A stretch of 32,772 bases of DNA, from the NCBI GenBank assembly GCA_019310525.1, contig JAFDEE010000066.1, positions 1 to 32,772 on the forward strand, given 5' to 3'. Position 1 is the stretch's first letter; each line of letters opens with the position of its first letter. The translations under genes and the position numbers were made by a program. The notes under the pieces are model-generated. The model saw only the letters and a list, made by a program, of their open reading frames with translations, was not told the origin of the DNA and searched no databases. Shown here in pieces: positions 15,901-24,236 of the stretch. This stretch comes from Deltaproteobacteria bacterium. Its GTDB lineage: Bacteria; Desulfobacterota; DSM-4660; Desulfatiglandales; HGW-15.

Positions 15901-17226
15901 ATGAACGGGCTGCGCTTTTCCTTTAAAACGGATCCAGGAATGATTCCCGGCAAGGGAGATGATTCCTTTTTCTGCGAAAACAACCTGTTCATCGTCGCCG
16001 ATGGGGTCGGGAGGGAATATCTTGATGATATCGCCCGGGAGATCTCCTTCCGAGTCATTCAGGAGGCCTTTTTCGACGCACTCCACAAGCGCTACTCTCC
16101 GACCGACGCCCTCCATATCGCCCTTGAGAAAGCCAATCGTGTCCTTCTGGAGGAGGGACGGCGGATCGGGAAGAGGATTCTCGCCTCTGTCAGCGTGGCC
16201 TATGTGCGGGACAACATCGTCTATTTCACCCATCTGGGAGATACACGGATCTATTGCCTCCAGAGGGGGGAGATCCTTCAACTCACACGGGACCACGTCA
16301 TGGTTGAGGAAGATGTTCAGTCCGAGTCTCAGCAACGTCCCCCCCGGAAAAGGCGGGCCATCACAGAGGCCCTTGGACTTCGAGAAGACCCTCCCATTGA
16401 GGTAAAGAAATTCGCACTCCACCAGAGAGATCTGATACTTATGGCGACGGAAGCCTTTACTAGCCGCCTGTCCAACATGCAGATCCTGAAGACCTCCCGG
16501 AAATCCAGCAGTGTGAAAAAGCTTACCGACAGATTACTTTCAGAAGCCAGGAGGATCGACAGAGAACACCGAATGACCGTGGGAGTGCTGGGGCTTGAGC
16601 AAGGGTCTTCCCTGAGGATAAAGATCCCGGCCGCCATAACGGTTTTATTGATTCTCGCCTTTACATCCATGGTGATCTGGAACCTGTACTGGAGCAAGGA
16701 GGCGTCCCGGGAATTGGAGATCCCAAAAATAAAGGAAGCACGGAAACCCCCGGAAGCGCTTCCGCCTGAGGTCCGGAAAAACCCTGTTCCTCCCGAGTCA
16801 AAGCCAAGAAAGGCATCTCCTGCCCCGAAAAACCCGGAGCCGGTGAAAGAGGAGAAGAAGAAAAAAAATCTTCCCCTGAAAGAGATCCAGGATTTTATCA
16901 CGGCGTGGAGCGATGCCTGGGAGAAAAGCGCCGGGGCCCAAGGCGACATGGAGACATACATGTCCTTTTACTCAGAGAAATTTGCTTCCGGACGTTTTCG
17001 AAAATCCACTTGGAAGAAGGACAAGGCTCGAAAAAACAGGAAAAAGCGATGGATTAGCGTGGAAACCAATGACATCAAGATAATGGATGCCCGGGGAAGC
17101 GGGAGGGTCCGGGTCCGGTTCAACCAGGTTTACAAGTCATCCAATTATTCCGTGAAGTCCAGGAAGGAACTGCTCCTGGTAAAGGAAGACGAAGGATGGA
17201 AGATCCTCTCCGAGAGGACCTACTGA
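15901..17226 (+). CDS. PP2C-like protein with altered metal motifs, a membrane helix and a C-terminal NTF2/Cds6-like domain
   Basis: 441 residues. Residues 1-232 align with PP2C/SpoIIE-type Ser/Thr phosphatases: GKGDDSFF, VADGVG (Asp34) and THLGDTRIY. The later acidic motifs are changed: ATEAFTS (182-188) replaces the usual SDGLT, and EHRMTV (222-227) replaces DNxTV, so two normal metal ligands are missing. A membrane helix spans about 242-262, followed by a Pro/Lys-rich linker (about 275-330). The end (FITAWSDAWEKS ... ELLLVKEDEGWKILSE) resembles the NTF2-like domain found at the C-terminus of Cds6-type proteins. The PP2C part faces the cytoplasm and the C-terminal domain the periplasm. It could be a pseudophosphatase sensor. 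Standalone gene. Confidence 0.82.
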   Translation: MNGLRFSFKTDPGMIPGKGDDSFFCENNLFIVADGVGREYLDDIAREISFRVIQEAFFDALHKRYSPTDALHIALEKANRVLLEEGRRIGKRILASVSVAYVRDNIVYFTHLGDTRIYCLQRGEILQLTRDHVMVEEDVQSESQQRPPRKRRAITEALGLREDPPIEVKKFALHQRDLILMATEAFTSRLSNMQILKTSRKSSSVKKLTDRLLSEARRIDREHRMTVGVLGLEQGSSLRIKIPAAITVLLILAFTSMVIWNLYWSKEASRELEIPKIKEARKPPEALPPEVRKNPVPPESKPRKASPAPKNPEPVKEEKKKKNLPLKEIQDFITAWSDAWEKSAGAQGDMETYMSFYSEKFASGRFRKSTWKKDKARKNRKKRWISVETNDIKIMDARGSGRVRVRFNQVYKSSNYSVKSRKELLLVKEDEGWKILSERTY

Positions 17227-17280
17227 AGCGGCTTTAATGCCCGCACACCCAGGTCCATTCCCTCATTTCAAAAGCGGACC

Positions 17281-18396
17281 TTATGGAATCACCCCTGTTA
17301 GCAGGGAGAGCCTCAATCCTCCATGAAGGATCGGGTGGACGCGCAGCGGGAAGGGGACCTTGTAAAGGAGATGCCTTCTTGGGACGATGAGAGCAAGTTT
17401 CCAGTGCCGGAAGTCCTTTTGCAGTTTTTTACAGACTTCCAGGAAAAGGGTGTCACTCTCCTTTCTCTTCCCCATCCGAAGGCCGTAAGGAGGATTGATG
17501 GCCAGAAACCCGGGGGAACCGCCGGAAATCGTGCCCGGGTTAAGGTCAAAGAAATCGGCCCTCAACACCTTTACTGTGCCTTCCAGCCGGCTCACCCTGA
17601 GGGATTCTTCGAGCAAGGTGCAGCTCCTTTTGTCGAATGCAGGCCAGCTCATGAAGGCGAATTCCCGGTACCAACCCGGGGGGATATTACGGGCCAGGAG
17701 GGCAGCTTCAAGGGCGAAGGTCCCGGACCCGCACATGGGGTCAAGAAAGGGCACCGTTCCATCATACCCGGCATGGAGCAGGGCAGCCGCTGCAATGGTT
17801 TCCCGAAGGGGGGCCTTGGCCTTATGGGGCTTGATCCCTCGTTGATGAAGAAGCGTCCCGCTGCTGTCCAGGGACAGGGTGAACACGTCGTCTTGGGCCC
17901 TGACGAAGATGCCGGCGGTCCGGGAATCCGGGGCGGCCTCGGTGGAGCTGATTCCTTGCGTGGCAAGGCGGCCTTTGATGGCCGCCAGGACGCATCCTTC
18001 CACGGCTCCCGAGTGGTAAAGCCGGGAGTGCTTTGTGGTGACGTGGATCTCCAGTCTTTGAGCAGGGTTGAGGAGGAGTTCCCAGGGAATTTCAGCTGTC
18101 TTTTTCCTGAGGGAACTGAAGTGCATAGCCTTGAAACGCCCGATCCGCATGAGGATCCGCTGGGCGGTTCGTAATTTCAGATTGGCGAGGTAGCATCCTT
18201 CGAGGCGGGCCTTGAATTCAACGCCGCCTGGAAGGACGTTCCTTTCATGAGATGGATCCCCCAAAAAGGAGAGTTCCATGTCGACAAGGGGTTCGAACCC
18301 TGGAATGGTGGCGGCGAAAAAGGTCTGTTTCCGGCCGATGACATGCCGCTTGATCCTTTTCTCAAAAGGATGCTGAAAGGTCTTTGATGGATCCAA
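17281..18396 (-). CDS. THUMP-domain class I SAM-dependent RNA methyltransferase, RlmL type
   Basis: 371 residues, matching the N-terminal (RlmL) half of the fused E. coli RlmKL, which makes m2G2445 in 23S rRNA. The THUMP region covers about residues 35-175. The methyltransferase core has VPFLDPMCGSGTFALEAAL (219-225 as DPMCGSG) for SAM binding and the catalytic AINPPYGLRMG (NPPYG 301-305). The start is TTG 18396, supported by GGAGG six bases upstream. It is convergent with the PP2C-like gene and divergent from the dehydrogenase gene. The exact RNA target is inferred from family only. Confidence 0.9.
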   Translation of the reverse strand: MDPSKTFQHPFEKRIKRHVIGRKQTFFAATIPGFEPLVDMELSFLGDPSHERNVLPGGVEFKARLEGCYLANLKLRTAQRILMRIGRFKAMHFSSLRKKTAEIPWELLLNPAQRLEIHVTTKHSRLYHSGAVEGCVLAAIKGRLATQGISSTEAAPDSRTAGIFVRAQDDVFTLSLDSSGTLLHQRGIKPHKAKAPLRETIAAAALLHAGYDGTVPFLDPMCGSGTFALEAALLARNIPPGWYREFAFMSWPAFDKRSCTLLEESLRVSRLEGTVKVLRADFFDLNPGTISGGSPGFLAINPPYGLRMGKRKESDTLFLEVCKKLQKDFRHWKLALIVPRRHLLYKVPFPLRVHPILHGGLRLSLLTGVIP

Positions 18397-18456
18397 GACG
18401 GACCTCCAACAGGGGGGTGTTCAATAGTCTGTTAAACAATGTTCTCGAAAGATAAA

Positions 18457-18501
18457 CCTAAATAAAAGGTCTCATCAAAATTTTGAAACGCTCAGTTTAG
18501 G
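18457..18501. repeat. 45-bp CCTAAA...TTTAGG palindromic repeat, copy A
   Basis: It starts CCTAAATAAAAG, has AAAATTTT at the centre, then GAAACGCTCAGTTTAGG. A copy differing by one indel and two substitutions lies at 26040-26085. Both sit in intergenic gaps beside divergent or gene-start regions. Terminal CCTAAA/TTTAGG are inverted repeats. Too short to code; it resembles a REP-like or miniature palindromic unit. Confidence 0.75.
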
Positions 18502-18578
18502 ATAAAGAAATTGCACATCCGACACAGGATGGCAACCGGGAAAGCGCTGTTGATCCTGAAGGAGGAGGAAAGAAGATT

Positions 18579-19754
18579 ATGCGATTCGTGGTATTGGGAA
18601 CAGGCCTGGTTGGAAACGCCATCGTTCGGGATCTGGCGGGAGACCCCGGGAACGAGGTCCTAGCAGTCGATCGGCACCAAGCGGCTCTGGATAACCTGGG
18701 GGCCCTTGAGAGAGTCGAAAAGGTCTGTGCGGACATCCAGGAACCGGGTCTGGCCGCCTCTCTGCTCAACCACGCTGACGTAGTAGTCAGCGCCGTTCCA
18801 GGATGCCTGGGATTTGAAACCCTGAGTGAGATTCTCTCGGTGGGAAAACCGGTGGTGGATATCTCTTTTTTCCCGGAGGACCCCTTCCAACTGGATGGTT
18901 TGGCCCGGGAGAAAGGTGTCACCGCGGTAGTGGATTGTGGGGTCGCCCCGGGACTTTGCAATATCCTGGCGGGATATGTGGAGAGTCTCTTGGACCATGT
19001 TGACCGATATGTCTGTTACGTGGGAGGGTTGCCGAAACGCCGGGAATGGCCCTTTGAATACAAGGCTGTGTTTTCCCCGGCGGACGTGCTGGAGGAATAT
19101 ACGAGGCCCGTGCACCTCCTTGAGTATGGTCAGGAGGTGGTTCGTCCAGCCCTCTCGGAGGTTGAATTGCTCGACTTCCCAGGGATCGGTACCCTGGAAG
19201 CCTTCAATACCGATGGGTTGAGGACCCTTCGAAAGACGATCCGGGCGCCCTTCATGACGGAAAAGACCCTTCGTTATCCAGGCCATGCCCGCTTGATCAG
19301 CGTCCTTAAAAAAGGCGGCTTTTTCAGGACCACGCCCGTTGATGTGAACGGCTGTTCCGTCATTCCCATGGAGCTGACAGCCGCGCTCCTCCGGGAAAAG
19401 TGGAGACTTGAGCCCGGGGAGGAGGATTTGACCGTCATGAAGGTCATCCTGGAGGGCCGAAAAGGGGCCAAGGGTTACCGTTATACTTTCGATCTCCTGG
19501 ATACCTATGACCAGGAGACCCAGACCACTTCCATGGCGCGCACCACGGGTTACACCTGCGCCATTGTCGCACGCTGGATCGCCGATGGTTTTTACCAAGG
19601 AAGAGGGATCTGCCCCCCGGAATACCTCGGTCGTCACAGGCCCAGTTACGAGAACCTCCTCCGGGAATACGAGAAACGTCACATCATAATCGAGGAAACC
19701 GTCGAGGAATTTGATTTTTCCGCTATTTCGCCCGACCCCGGGAGTCGGTCGTAA
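18579..19754 (+). CDS. Saccharopine dehydrogenase-family NAD(P)-binding protein
   Basis: 391 residues. The N-terminal Rossmann motif is GTGLVGNAI (residues 7-15), with the acidic residue AVDRH at the end of strand 2. SAVPGCLGFETL, VVDISFFPED and VVDCGVAPGLCNILAGY are hallmarks of the saccharopine dehydrogenase / lysine 6-dehydrogenase group. ELTAALLREKW and ARTTGYTCAIVARWI lie in the C-terminal half. Members act on lysine-type amino acids or, as trans-acting paralogs, on polyamine precursors. Strong AAGGAGGAGG precedes ATG 18579. The small zinc-ribbon gene follows 21 bp later. Substrate unresolved. Confidence 0.87.
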   Translation: MRFVVLGTGLVGNAIVRDLAGDPGNEVLAVDRHQAALDNLGALERVEKVCADIQEPGLAASLLNHADVVVSAVPGCLGFETLSEILSVGKPVVDISFFPEDPFQLDGLAREKGVTAVVDCGVAPGLCNILAGYVESLLDHVDRYVCYVGGLPKRREWPFEYKAVFSPADVLEEYTRPVHLLEYGQEVVRPALSEVELLDFPGIGTLEAFNTDGLRTLRKTIRAPFMTEKTLRYPGHARLISVLKKGGFFRTTPVDVNGCSVIPMELTAALLREKWRLEPGEEDLTVMKVILEGRKGAKGYRYTFDLLDTYDQETQTTSMARTTGYTCAIVARWIADGFYQGRGICPPEYLGRHRPSYENLLREYEKRHIIIEETVEEFDFSAISPDPGSRS

Positions 19755-19775
19755 GGATAAAGAGAACCAGTTCCA

Positions 19776-20096
19776 GTGAAGTGTCCGAAGTGCCGTCATG
19801 CCATCCCCGAGGGGAGAGAGAAATGCCTTTATTGCGGGTGCTCCGTTTCAGGAAATAACCCTGAAAGATCATCCGGGGTCGGGATTGAGAAGGTTTCAGG
19901 TGAGTCCGGCCTCTATGCACAAACCGGGAAGGTACAGGGGATCCAGGAAGACCTTGAATCGATCGAAGCCCTTCTGTTTCGGCAACTGGAGCGCTCGGGA
20001 AGCAAGCGAAGGACCCCCTTGAGCAAGGGGCTTCAAGTGGCCATTTTTTTCCTGTCCATGTTGCTGGGCGGGCTTATTGTTTGGTTTTTTCAATAA
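19776..20096 (+). CDS. Small zinc-ribbon membrane protein
   Basis: 106 residues starting at a GTG. The N-terminus is a zinc ribbon with Cys3, Cys6, Cys17 and Cys20 (CPKC ... CLYC). The middle is hydrophilic, with a short helix around IQEDLESIEALLFRQLE. The C-terminus is one membrane helix (about 86-105), so this looks like a tail-anchored protein with the zinc ribbon in the cytoplasm. Similar small proteins are common in Desulfobacterota without known function. It is 21 bp downstream of the dehydrogenase gene and likely co-transcribed. The upstream ribosome site is poor (AAGGA is 18 bases away), so translation may be coupled. Confidence 0.7.
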   Translation: MKCPKCRHAIPEGREKCLYCGCSVSGNNPERSSGVGIEKVSGESGLYAQTGKVQGIQEDLESIEALLFRQLERSGSKRRTPLSKGLQVAIFFLSMLLGGLIVWFFQ

Positions 20097-20221
20097 TAGC
20101 CATGGAGTTAATGCCTTCAATCCTGGAAAAGGATCGCTGGTGGGAATGGGAGATGAAATCGTCGGCTTCTATGAATGCGAAGAGGGTTCCAGGCCCTACA
20201 ATTTTTGATTCAGAGGGTCTT

Positions 20222-20614
20222 TTAGGTCGGCGATTCGGCATAGTATTTTTCGCAGATCCATGCAAGGAAAAGGAAGAGGACACAAATCGTGCATGCAATG
20301 AGGTTTTCCCCTGGTTCGGGGGAAAAGAAAAGCCAGAACCCCTTTCCCTTGATCAGGGAGGGGAAACTTGAGACGCAGAATGGAACTAAAAAGAATCTGA
20401 ATACCTGCCACTTGTTTTTCGCTGACAAGATCTTCCCTATAGATCCAAATCCATTGATATTGAGGGCGAAACCCACCAGGATCGCAATTCCGGTAGAGCG
20501 GGACCAAAGTTCCAAGTCCAGTTCAAAATAGGTACATACAAAATAGAGATACCAGAGGAAATAACACCACAGAATCTTCATGCCATAATGGAGATTGGCC
20601 AAGTATCGGAACAT
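20222..20614 (-). CDS. Small integral membrane protein, function unknown
   Basis: 130 residues with three or four hydrophobic helices (MKILWCYFLWYLYFVCTYF, TGIAILVGFALNI, KWQVFRFFLVPFCVSSF, LIACTICVLFLFLAWI). The block WQVFRFFLVPFCVSSFPSLIKGKGF followed by WLFFSP matches my memory of a conserved family in Proteobacteria, but I cannot name it. GGGAGAAG precedes ATG 20614 on the minus strand. It is divergent from the chemoreceptor gene and convergent with the zinc-ribbon gene. Probably real, given the patterned hydrophobicity and ribosome site. Confidence 0.65.
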   Translation of the reverse strand: MFRYLANLHYGMKILWCYFLWYLYFVCTYFELDLELWSRSTGIAILVGFALNINGFGSIGKILSAKNKWQVFRFFLVPFCVSSFPSLIKGKGFWLFFSPEPGENLIACTICVLFLFLAWICEKYYAESPT

Positions 20615-20770
20615 CTTGCTTCTCCCAAGGATTCTCCAATAAAAAGCTCCACGCCTGTTTTCTGTTTCCCCAAAGTGCCTCCAGGAACGTTAGGTGTCCT
20701 TTTCAGAGGTCACCCTGTGGCGAGTTTTATGCGATAGGGGCATATCTTCGCTTGAGAGAACAGGGAAACG

Positions 20771-20800
20771 AAAAGGCTCTTTTGAAAAAAGAGTCTTTTT
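20771..20800. terminator. Rho-independent-type terminator hairpin
   Basis: AAAAGGCTCTTTT (20771-20783) and AAAAGAGTCTTTT (20787-20799) form a 13-bp stem with one G-U pair and a GAA loop, ending in a T run. The A/T ends make it potentially bidirectional. It lies between divergent genes, where it could shield the sigma-54 promoter from upstream read-through. Confidence 0.6.
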
Positions 20801-20875
20801 ACACCTATGGGTTCGATAGGTCAATGGTTTCATGGGTGATGTTTTCCCCTTTATCAGCCCTGAAAGGAGATATGC

Positions 20876-20898
20876 GTCAAAATACCGTCACCTTTGAC
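20876..20898. promoter_or_regulatory. Inverted repeat GTCAAA-N11-TTTGAC, possible activator site
   Basis: The two 6-bp half-sites are perfect complements. Their centre lies about 110-120 bp upstream of the sigma-54 promoter, where enhancer-binding activators usually bind. The binding protein is unknown and this is inference. Confidence 0.3.
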
Positions 20899-20996
20899 AA
20901 CATGGGGGACATTATTGCCCCTTATATGGGGTTTTTGGAGGACCGGTGATCATTGTTAACTAATCCAACTTTCAAAGGAATTCATCATTCATTTTA

Positions 20997-21012
20997 TGGC
21001 ATTTTTATTGCA
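20997..21012 (+). promoter_or_regulatory. Sigma-54 promoter for the chemoreceptor gene
   Basis: TGGCATTTTTATTGCA matches TGGCACG-N4-TTGCA at 10 of the 12 defined positions, with invariant GG and GC at the correct 10-bp spacing. The start would be near 21024, about 75 bases before the start codon. Confidence 0.65.
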
Positions 21013-21097
21013 GCCATCTTAAGTTCGTTAAATCTTTATGCTATCAGCGGTTCGGTGCCCTTTTACTCATACCTTGCTTTTCAGATGGGAGGATTTC

Positions 21098-23062
21098 ATG
21101 GGAAAATTGAAGCTGAGGGCGAAGTTGGTAATAGGCGCGGTGGCTATGGTGGTTTTCATCCTGCTTGTATCCACGGCCATCGTCACCTTCACCGTCATAA
21201 GGCAGAATAAGGAAGTGGCAAGGAAGTCGATAAAGAACACCTTCAAGATTATTCTGAGTGATCTTTCAAGGCAGGAAAAGGGTGTCCTTCATCTTGTGGA
21301 GGGCATGGCTTCCAACCCCCGAATCGGTGGAAATATCGAATTCATCCGGGAGTATAAAAAGAAAAAAGCCAAGGGGTACACCAAGGACCTCATCCGGAAG
21401 TTGAATCGGGACATGATCCTCGGCCTATACTCCCAGGGGCAGGCAAACGATATCGTTCAGGCTTGCGTTTACGACAAAGAGGGGGATCTTACGGCCTTTG
21501 TGGAATTCAGGAAGGGAAGGGTAATACTGGGTTATCCCGTGCAAATGGAAAAAAAGAGGGTTTATAGGATCGCTTCCATCTCCCCTGGAGCCCGCCTTTC
21601 CTCTAAGGACTGGAAGATTGCGGATGCATTGCCCATTCGAGAGCTTTTCCAGATAGGCGTTCTCCGAGACCTGGGGCGACCCATGGTCACTTATGAAAAG
21701 AGTGAAGGCTCCCTTTTTCTTTGCTCCTATGCCCCCATACTTGACAAGGTTTCAACGAAGAAGGGGGAGGGAGACTCGTCCCATCCGGTCGGTATCGTTG
21801 CGGTGGGCCGGAAATTGAGCGGAGAATTCGCCCGAATGATTTCAGGTTTCACGGACGTGGATGTCAATATTTTTACGGGGAACAAGCTGAGCGCAGGCAC
21901 CCTTCCAGCCTATAATACATTGAGAGAGGAATCTTACGGGAGAGAATCGGAGAGATTTTCTTTGAACGGGACGGAGGTTTTCCTGGGTAATGTGAAGGTC
22001 GGGAAAAACCAATATCTCCGGGGGATCCTTCCCCTTGGGGCCGGGGCCGTCGCGGCCCTGTATTCTTACGACATAGTATGGTCCAATACCTGGCAGATGA
22101 TCCGCAGACTTGTACTGATCGCTTTGATTTGTATTTTAGTGACTCTTCCCTGTGCGATCCTGTTTTCTGAGTCCGTGGCCAGACCGGTTCGAAGGATTCT
22201 GGAGTCCCTCCTCCTGGGCTCCGACCGGGTGGCTTCCGCAAGCAGGGAAATCACCACAAACAGCCAGGCATTGGCCACGGATTCTTCCATGCAGGCCTCT
22301 TCGCTTGAGGAAACCTCTTCCTCTCTTGAGGAGATGAGTTCCATGACACGGAAGAACGCCGATCATTCCCTTGAAGCGGACCGCCTCTCCAAGGAAAGCA
22401 TCGAGAACCTGAAAACGGCCAATCATTCGATGAAGTCTCTCATGAGCACGATGGAGGAAACTTCCTCTGCCAGCAAGGACGTGGGCAAAATCATCAAAAC
22501 CATTGATGAGATCGCCTTTCAGACCAACTTGCTGGCCTTGAATGCAGCCGTGGAGGCGGCCCGGGCAGGAGAGGCCGGAGCAGGCTTTGCAGTGGTGGCC
22601 GATGAAGTCCGCAACCTTGCACTTCGTTCCGCCAAGGCCTCAAAAGATACACAGAGACTTGTCGAGGGTATCGTGGCCAAGATTGGGGCAGGGTCGGAGC
22701 TCGTAAGGGAGACGGACGACAGGTACCGGGAGGTGGCGTTAAGCGTTCAAAAGGTTACGGAATTGGTGGCACAGATATCATCCGGAACCAGGGAACAGGC
22801 CCAGGGCATCGAGCAGATCAACAAAGCGGTCCAGGAAATGGACGAAGCGATCCAGCGGAATGCCGCCAGAGCGGAAGAGAGCGCCTCTTCAAGCACTGAA
22901 ATGCAGGCAGAAGCGGAAAATATGAAAGAAATGGTCGAAAAACTGGCTGAAATCATTGTAGGACGAAAAGGGGAAAGCAGCGGAGAGGTTCTATCCCTCT
23001 CAAACCCCCGCCTTAGCAATGGCCAGAGCAATGGACCCGCTGAGACTATTGAGGAGGAGTAA
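21098..23062 (+). CDS. Methyl-accepting chemotaxis protein
   Basis: 654 residues. Membrane helix 1 is about residues 10-31. A periplasmic sensor domain of roughly 300 residues follows (Cache-like topology; containing [16 protein letters not shown]), then membrane helix 2 (about 338-356) and the cytoplasmic coiled-coil signalling domain. The hairpin tip is [20 protein letters not shown] (approximately 470-489), flanked by Glu/Gln-rich methylation regions such as [18 protein letters not shown] 21098 with GGGAGGA is the start; an in-frame start 60 bases upstream is less likely. The sigma-54 promoter suggests coupling to an NtrC-type activator. The ligand is unknown. The 3' end overlaps the convergent FHA-GAF gene by 63 bp. 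Confidence 0.93.
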   Translation: MGKLKLRAKLVIGAVAMVVFILLVSTAIVTFTVIRQNKEVARKSIKNTFKIILSDLSRQEKGVLHLVEGMASNPRIGGNIEFIREYKKKKAKGYTKDLIRKLNRDMILGLYSQGQANDIVQACVYDKEGDLTAFVEFRKGRVILGYPVQMEKKRVYRIASISPGARLSSKDWKIADALPIRELFQIGVLRDLGRPMVTYEKSEGSLFLCSYAPILDKVSTKKGEGDSSHPVGIVAVGRKLSGEFARMISGFTDVDVNIFTGNKLSAGTLPAYNTLREESYGRESERFSLNGTEVFLGNVKVGKNQYLRGILPLGAGAVAALYSYDIVWSNTWQMIRRLVLIALICILVTLPCAILFSESVARPVRRILESLLLGSDRVASASREITTNSQALATDSSMQASSLEETSSSLEEMSSMTRKNADHSLEADRLSKESIENLKTANHSMKSLMSTMEETSSASKDVGKIIKTIDEIAFQTNLLALNAAVEAARAGEAGAGFAVVADEVRNLALRSAKASKDTQRLVEGIVAKIGAGSELVRETDDRYREVALSVQKVTELVAQISSGTREQAQGIEQINKAVQEMDEAIQRNAARAEESASSSTEMQAEAENMKEMVEKLAEIIVGRKGESSGEVLSLSNPRLSNGQSNGPAETIEEE

Positions 23063-23887
23063 GTCGTCTTTCCTGAACCCGTACGGCACATTGATCGTAT
23101 CAACATATAGTGCCCCCCGAACCACCGAATCGCTGATCAGAGGTACGCACAGCACCGACCCGATCTTCAGGGTACTGTCCTTGTCCAGGATATCCTCCAC
23201 GTTTTCGAAGGCCGTGTTAGACATCCTCACGGCTTTTCCATCCCCTTTTACCCTCTCGACAATCGAACGGCTGAATGTGATCGGGAAATTTACGGAGCCT
23301 TTTCTCGACTTGCTGAAAGTCTGAGTGATTTCGCCGGGGTTCCCGTTTTTTTGTTCGAAGATGAGAATGGAGGATCGGTGTATCCGAGGGAGGGCGTCCA
23401 TGACGTGTTCCAGGATCCTGTCGAGAAGATCGGGAAGATCCCACCTTCCTTTCAGAAGTTCCGATACCCGGCATACAAGTTCCAGGTTCGCTCCTGTCCT
23501 GGATCGGCGTTCATTTTCGCGAAATCCGGTGGAAGTCCCCGCATCCGGGACGCGTTTCGGTGTCAGTTTCTTCTCGATGGGTTTTCTGGGAGGGAAATTG
23601 GTGATTTGAAGTGTGGTTTTGCCGATGGATATAATATCACCCTCGTCCACCTCGAATCCTTCACCGGGAGGAATCCTTTCTCCGTTGATGAGTGTGCCGT
23701 TCGTGCTCTTAAGATCTTCCACAAAATACTTCTTTCCGATCCGAAAGATCTTGATCTGTTTTCGGGAAACCGCCCCGTCGATAATCTGGATATCATTCTT
23801 GGAGGATCTCCCGATAAACACGGTCTCAGTTACTATACTGAAGGTTTGGCCTTTCATGTTGCCTTCAAGAACCACGATCTCAGGCAT
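23000..23887 (-). CDS. FHA-GAF domain protein
   Basis: 295 residues. The FHA domain (about 18-95) shows [23 protein letters not shown] and [19 protein letters not shown]. The usual SRxH His is Gln43-44 here, although Arg26, Ser41 and Asn63 remain. A GAF domain occupies about 140-290 (SSILIFEQ ... [23 protein letters not shown]). It probably reads phosphothreonine and a small ligand, and may act upstream of a kinase or cyclase. I chose ATG 23887, preceded by GGGAGAG, instead of a far-upstream start at 24187 that adds 100 residues of low-complexity sequence. It shares 63 bp with the convergent chemoreceptor gene. Confidence 0.85.
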   Translation of the reverse strand: MPEIVVLEGNMKGQTFSIVTETVFIGRSSKNDIQIIDGAVSRKQIKIFRIGKKYFVEDLKSTNGTLINGERIPPGEGFEVDEGDIISIGKTTLQITNFPPRKPIEKKLTPKRVPDAGTSTGFRENERRSRTGANLELVCRVSELLKGRWDLPDLLDRILEHVMDALPRIHRSSILIFEQKNGNPGEITQTFSKSRKGSVNFPITFSRSIVERVKGDGKAVRMSNTAFENVEDILDKDSTLKIGSVLCVPLISDSVVRGALYVDTINVPYGFRKDDLLLLNSLSGSIALAIAKAGV

Positions 23888-24236
23888 GACAGGCTCTCCC
23901 TCTTTCCCTTTTCGCCGAATCAAGGCGATTTCCCTTGGATTCGAAAGAATCGGACGTATTCTAGCATACGCATTCCGATTATCAAGCGGTAAGTTTTCAT
24001 TTGTCTCCGCCAGGGTGCCCTGTGGCCGGTCCAGGTAAGAATGCCGGGGGGAAGCGCGACGAATAGGGATCCCTTGCTCGGCGGTTCTTAGTCGCTTGAC
24101 GCCGAAGTTTTCAGGAGAACCCGACCCGTTGCCCGTGGGCCTTCCCAAACTCCGGATTGTAAGAGCCTGTGTGTAGGAAAAACTCAAGGACAGTGGAATG
24201 ATCGACTAGGAAGGGGAAATGCAGCCCTGGGGCCCT
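23888..24236. other. Gap upstream of the FHA-GAF gene
   Basis: No gene is supported once the FHA-GAF start is placed at 23887. It contains a good minus-strand sigma-70-type promoter at 23958-23985. Nothing else was recognised. Confidence 0.45.
23958..23985 (-). promoter_or_regulatory. Sigma-70-type promoter for the FHA-GAF gene
   Basis: On the minus strand TTGATA (23980-23985), a 16-bp spacer and TAGAAT (23958-23963) match the consensus at 5 of 6 positions each. The start would be near 23951, about 64 bases upstream of ATG 23887. This supports the shorter gene model, because the longer one would place the promoter inside the coding region. Confidence 0.5.

Larger units (their letters stand above)
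20615..21097. other. Regulatory gap upstream of the chemoreceptor gene
   Basis: No gene supported; a 65-codon plus-strand frame has no start signal or family features. It contains a terminator-like hairpin at 20771-20800, an inverted repeat at 20876-20898 and a sigma-54 promoter at 20997-21012, listed separately. Confidence 0.5.

Noticed and set aside
17323-18174. 283-codon plus-strand open frame
   Set aside because: It is antisense to the RlmL-type methyltransferase with intact SAM and NPPY motifs; its Gly/Pro-rich translation has no family features.
18285-18302. tRNA T-loop-like GGTTCGAACCC
   Set aside because: It lies inside the methyltransferase coding sequence and no cloverleaf can be built around it.
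18660-19799. 379-codon minus-strand open frame
   Set aside because: It is antisense to the saccharopine dehydrogenase-family gene, which has clear family motifs and a strong ribosome site.
20752-20949. 65-codon frame ahead of the chemoreceptor
   Set aside because: It contains the terminator-like hairpin and the inverted repeat, and has no start signal.
23888-24187. 100-residue N-terminal extension of the FHA-GAF protein
   Set aside because: A good promoter lies inside it, the sequence has no domain character, and ATG 23887 has a strong ribosome site.
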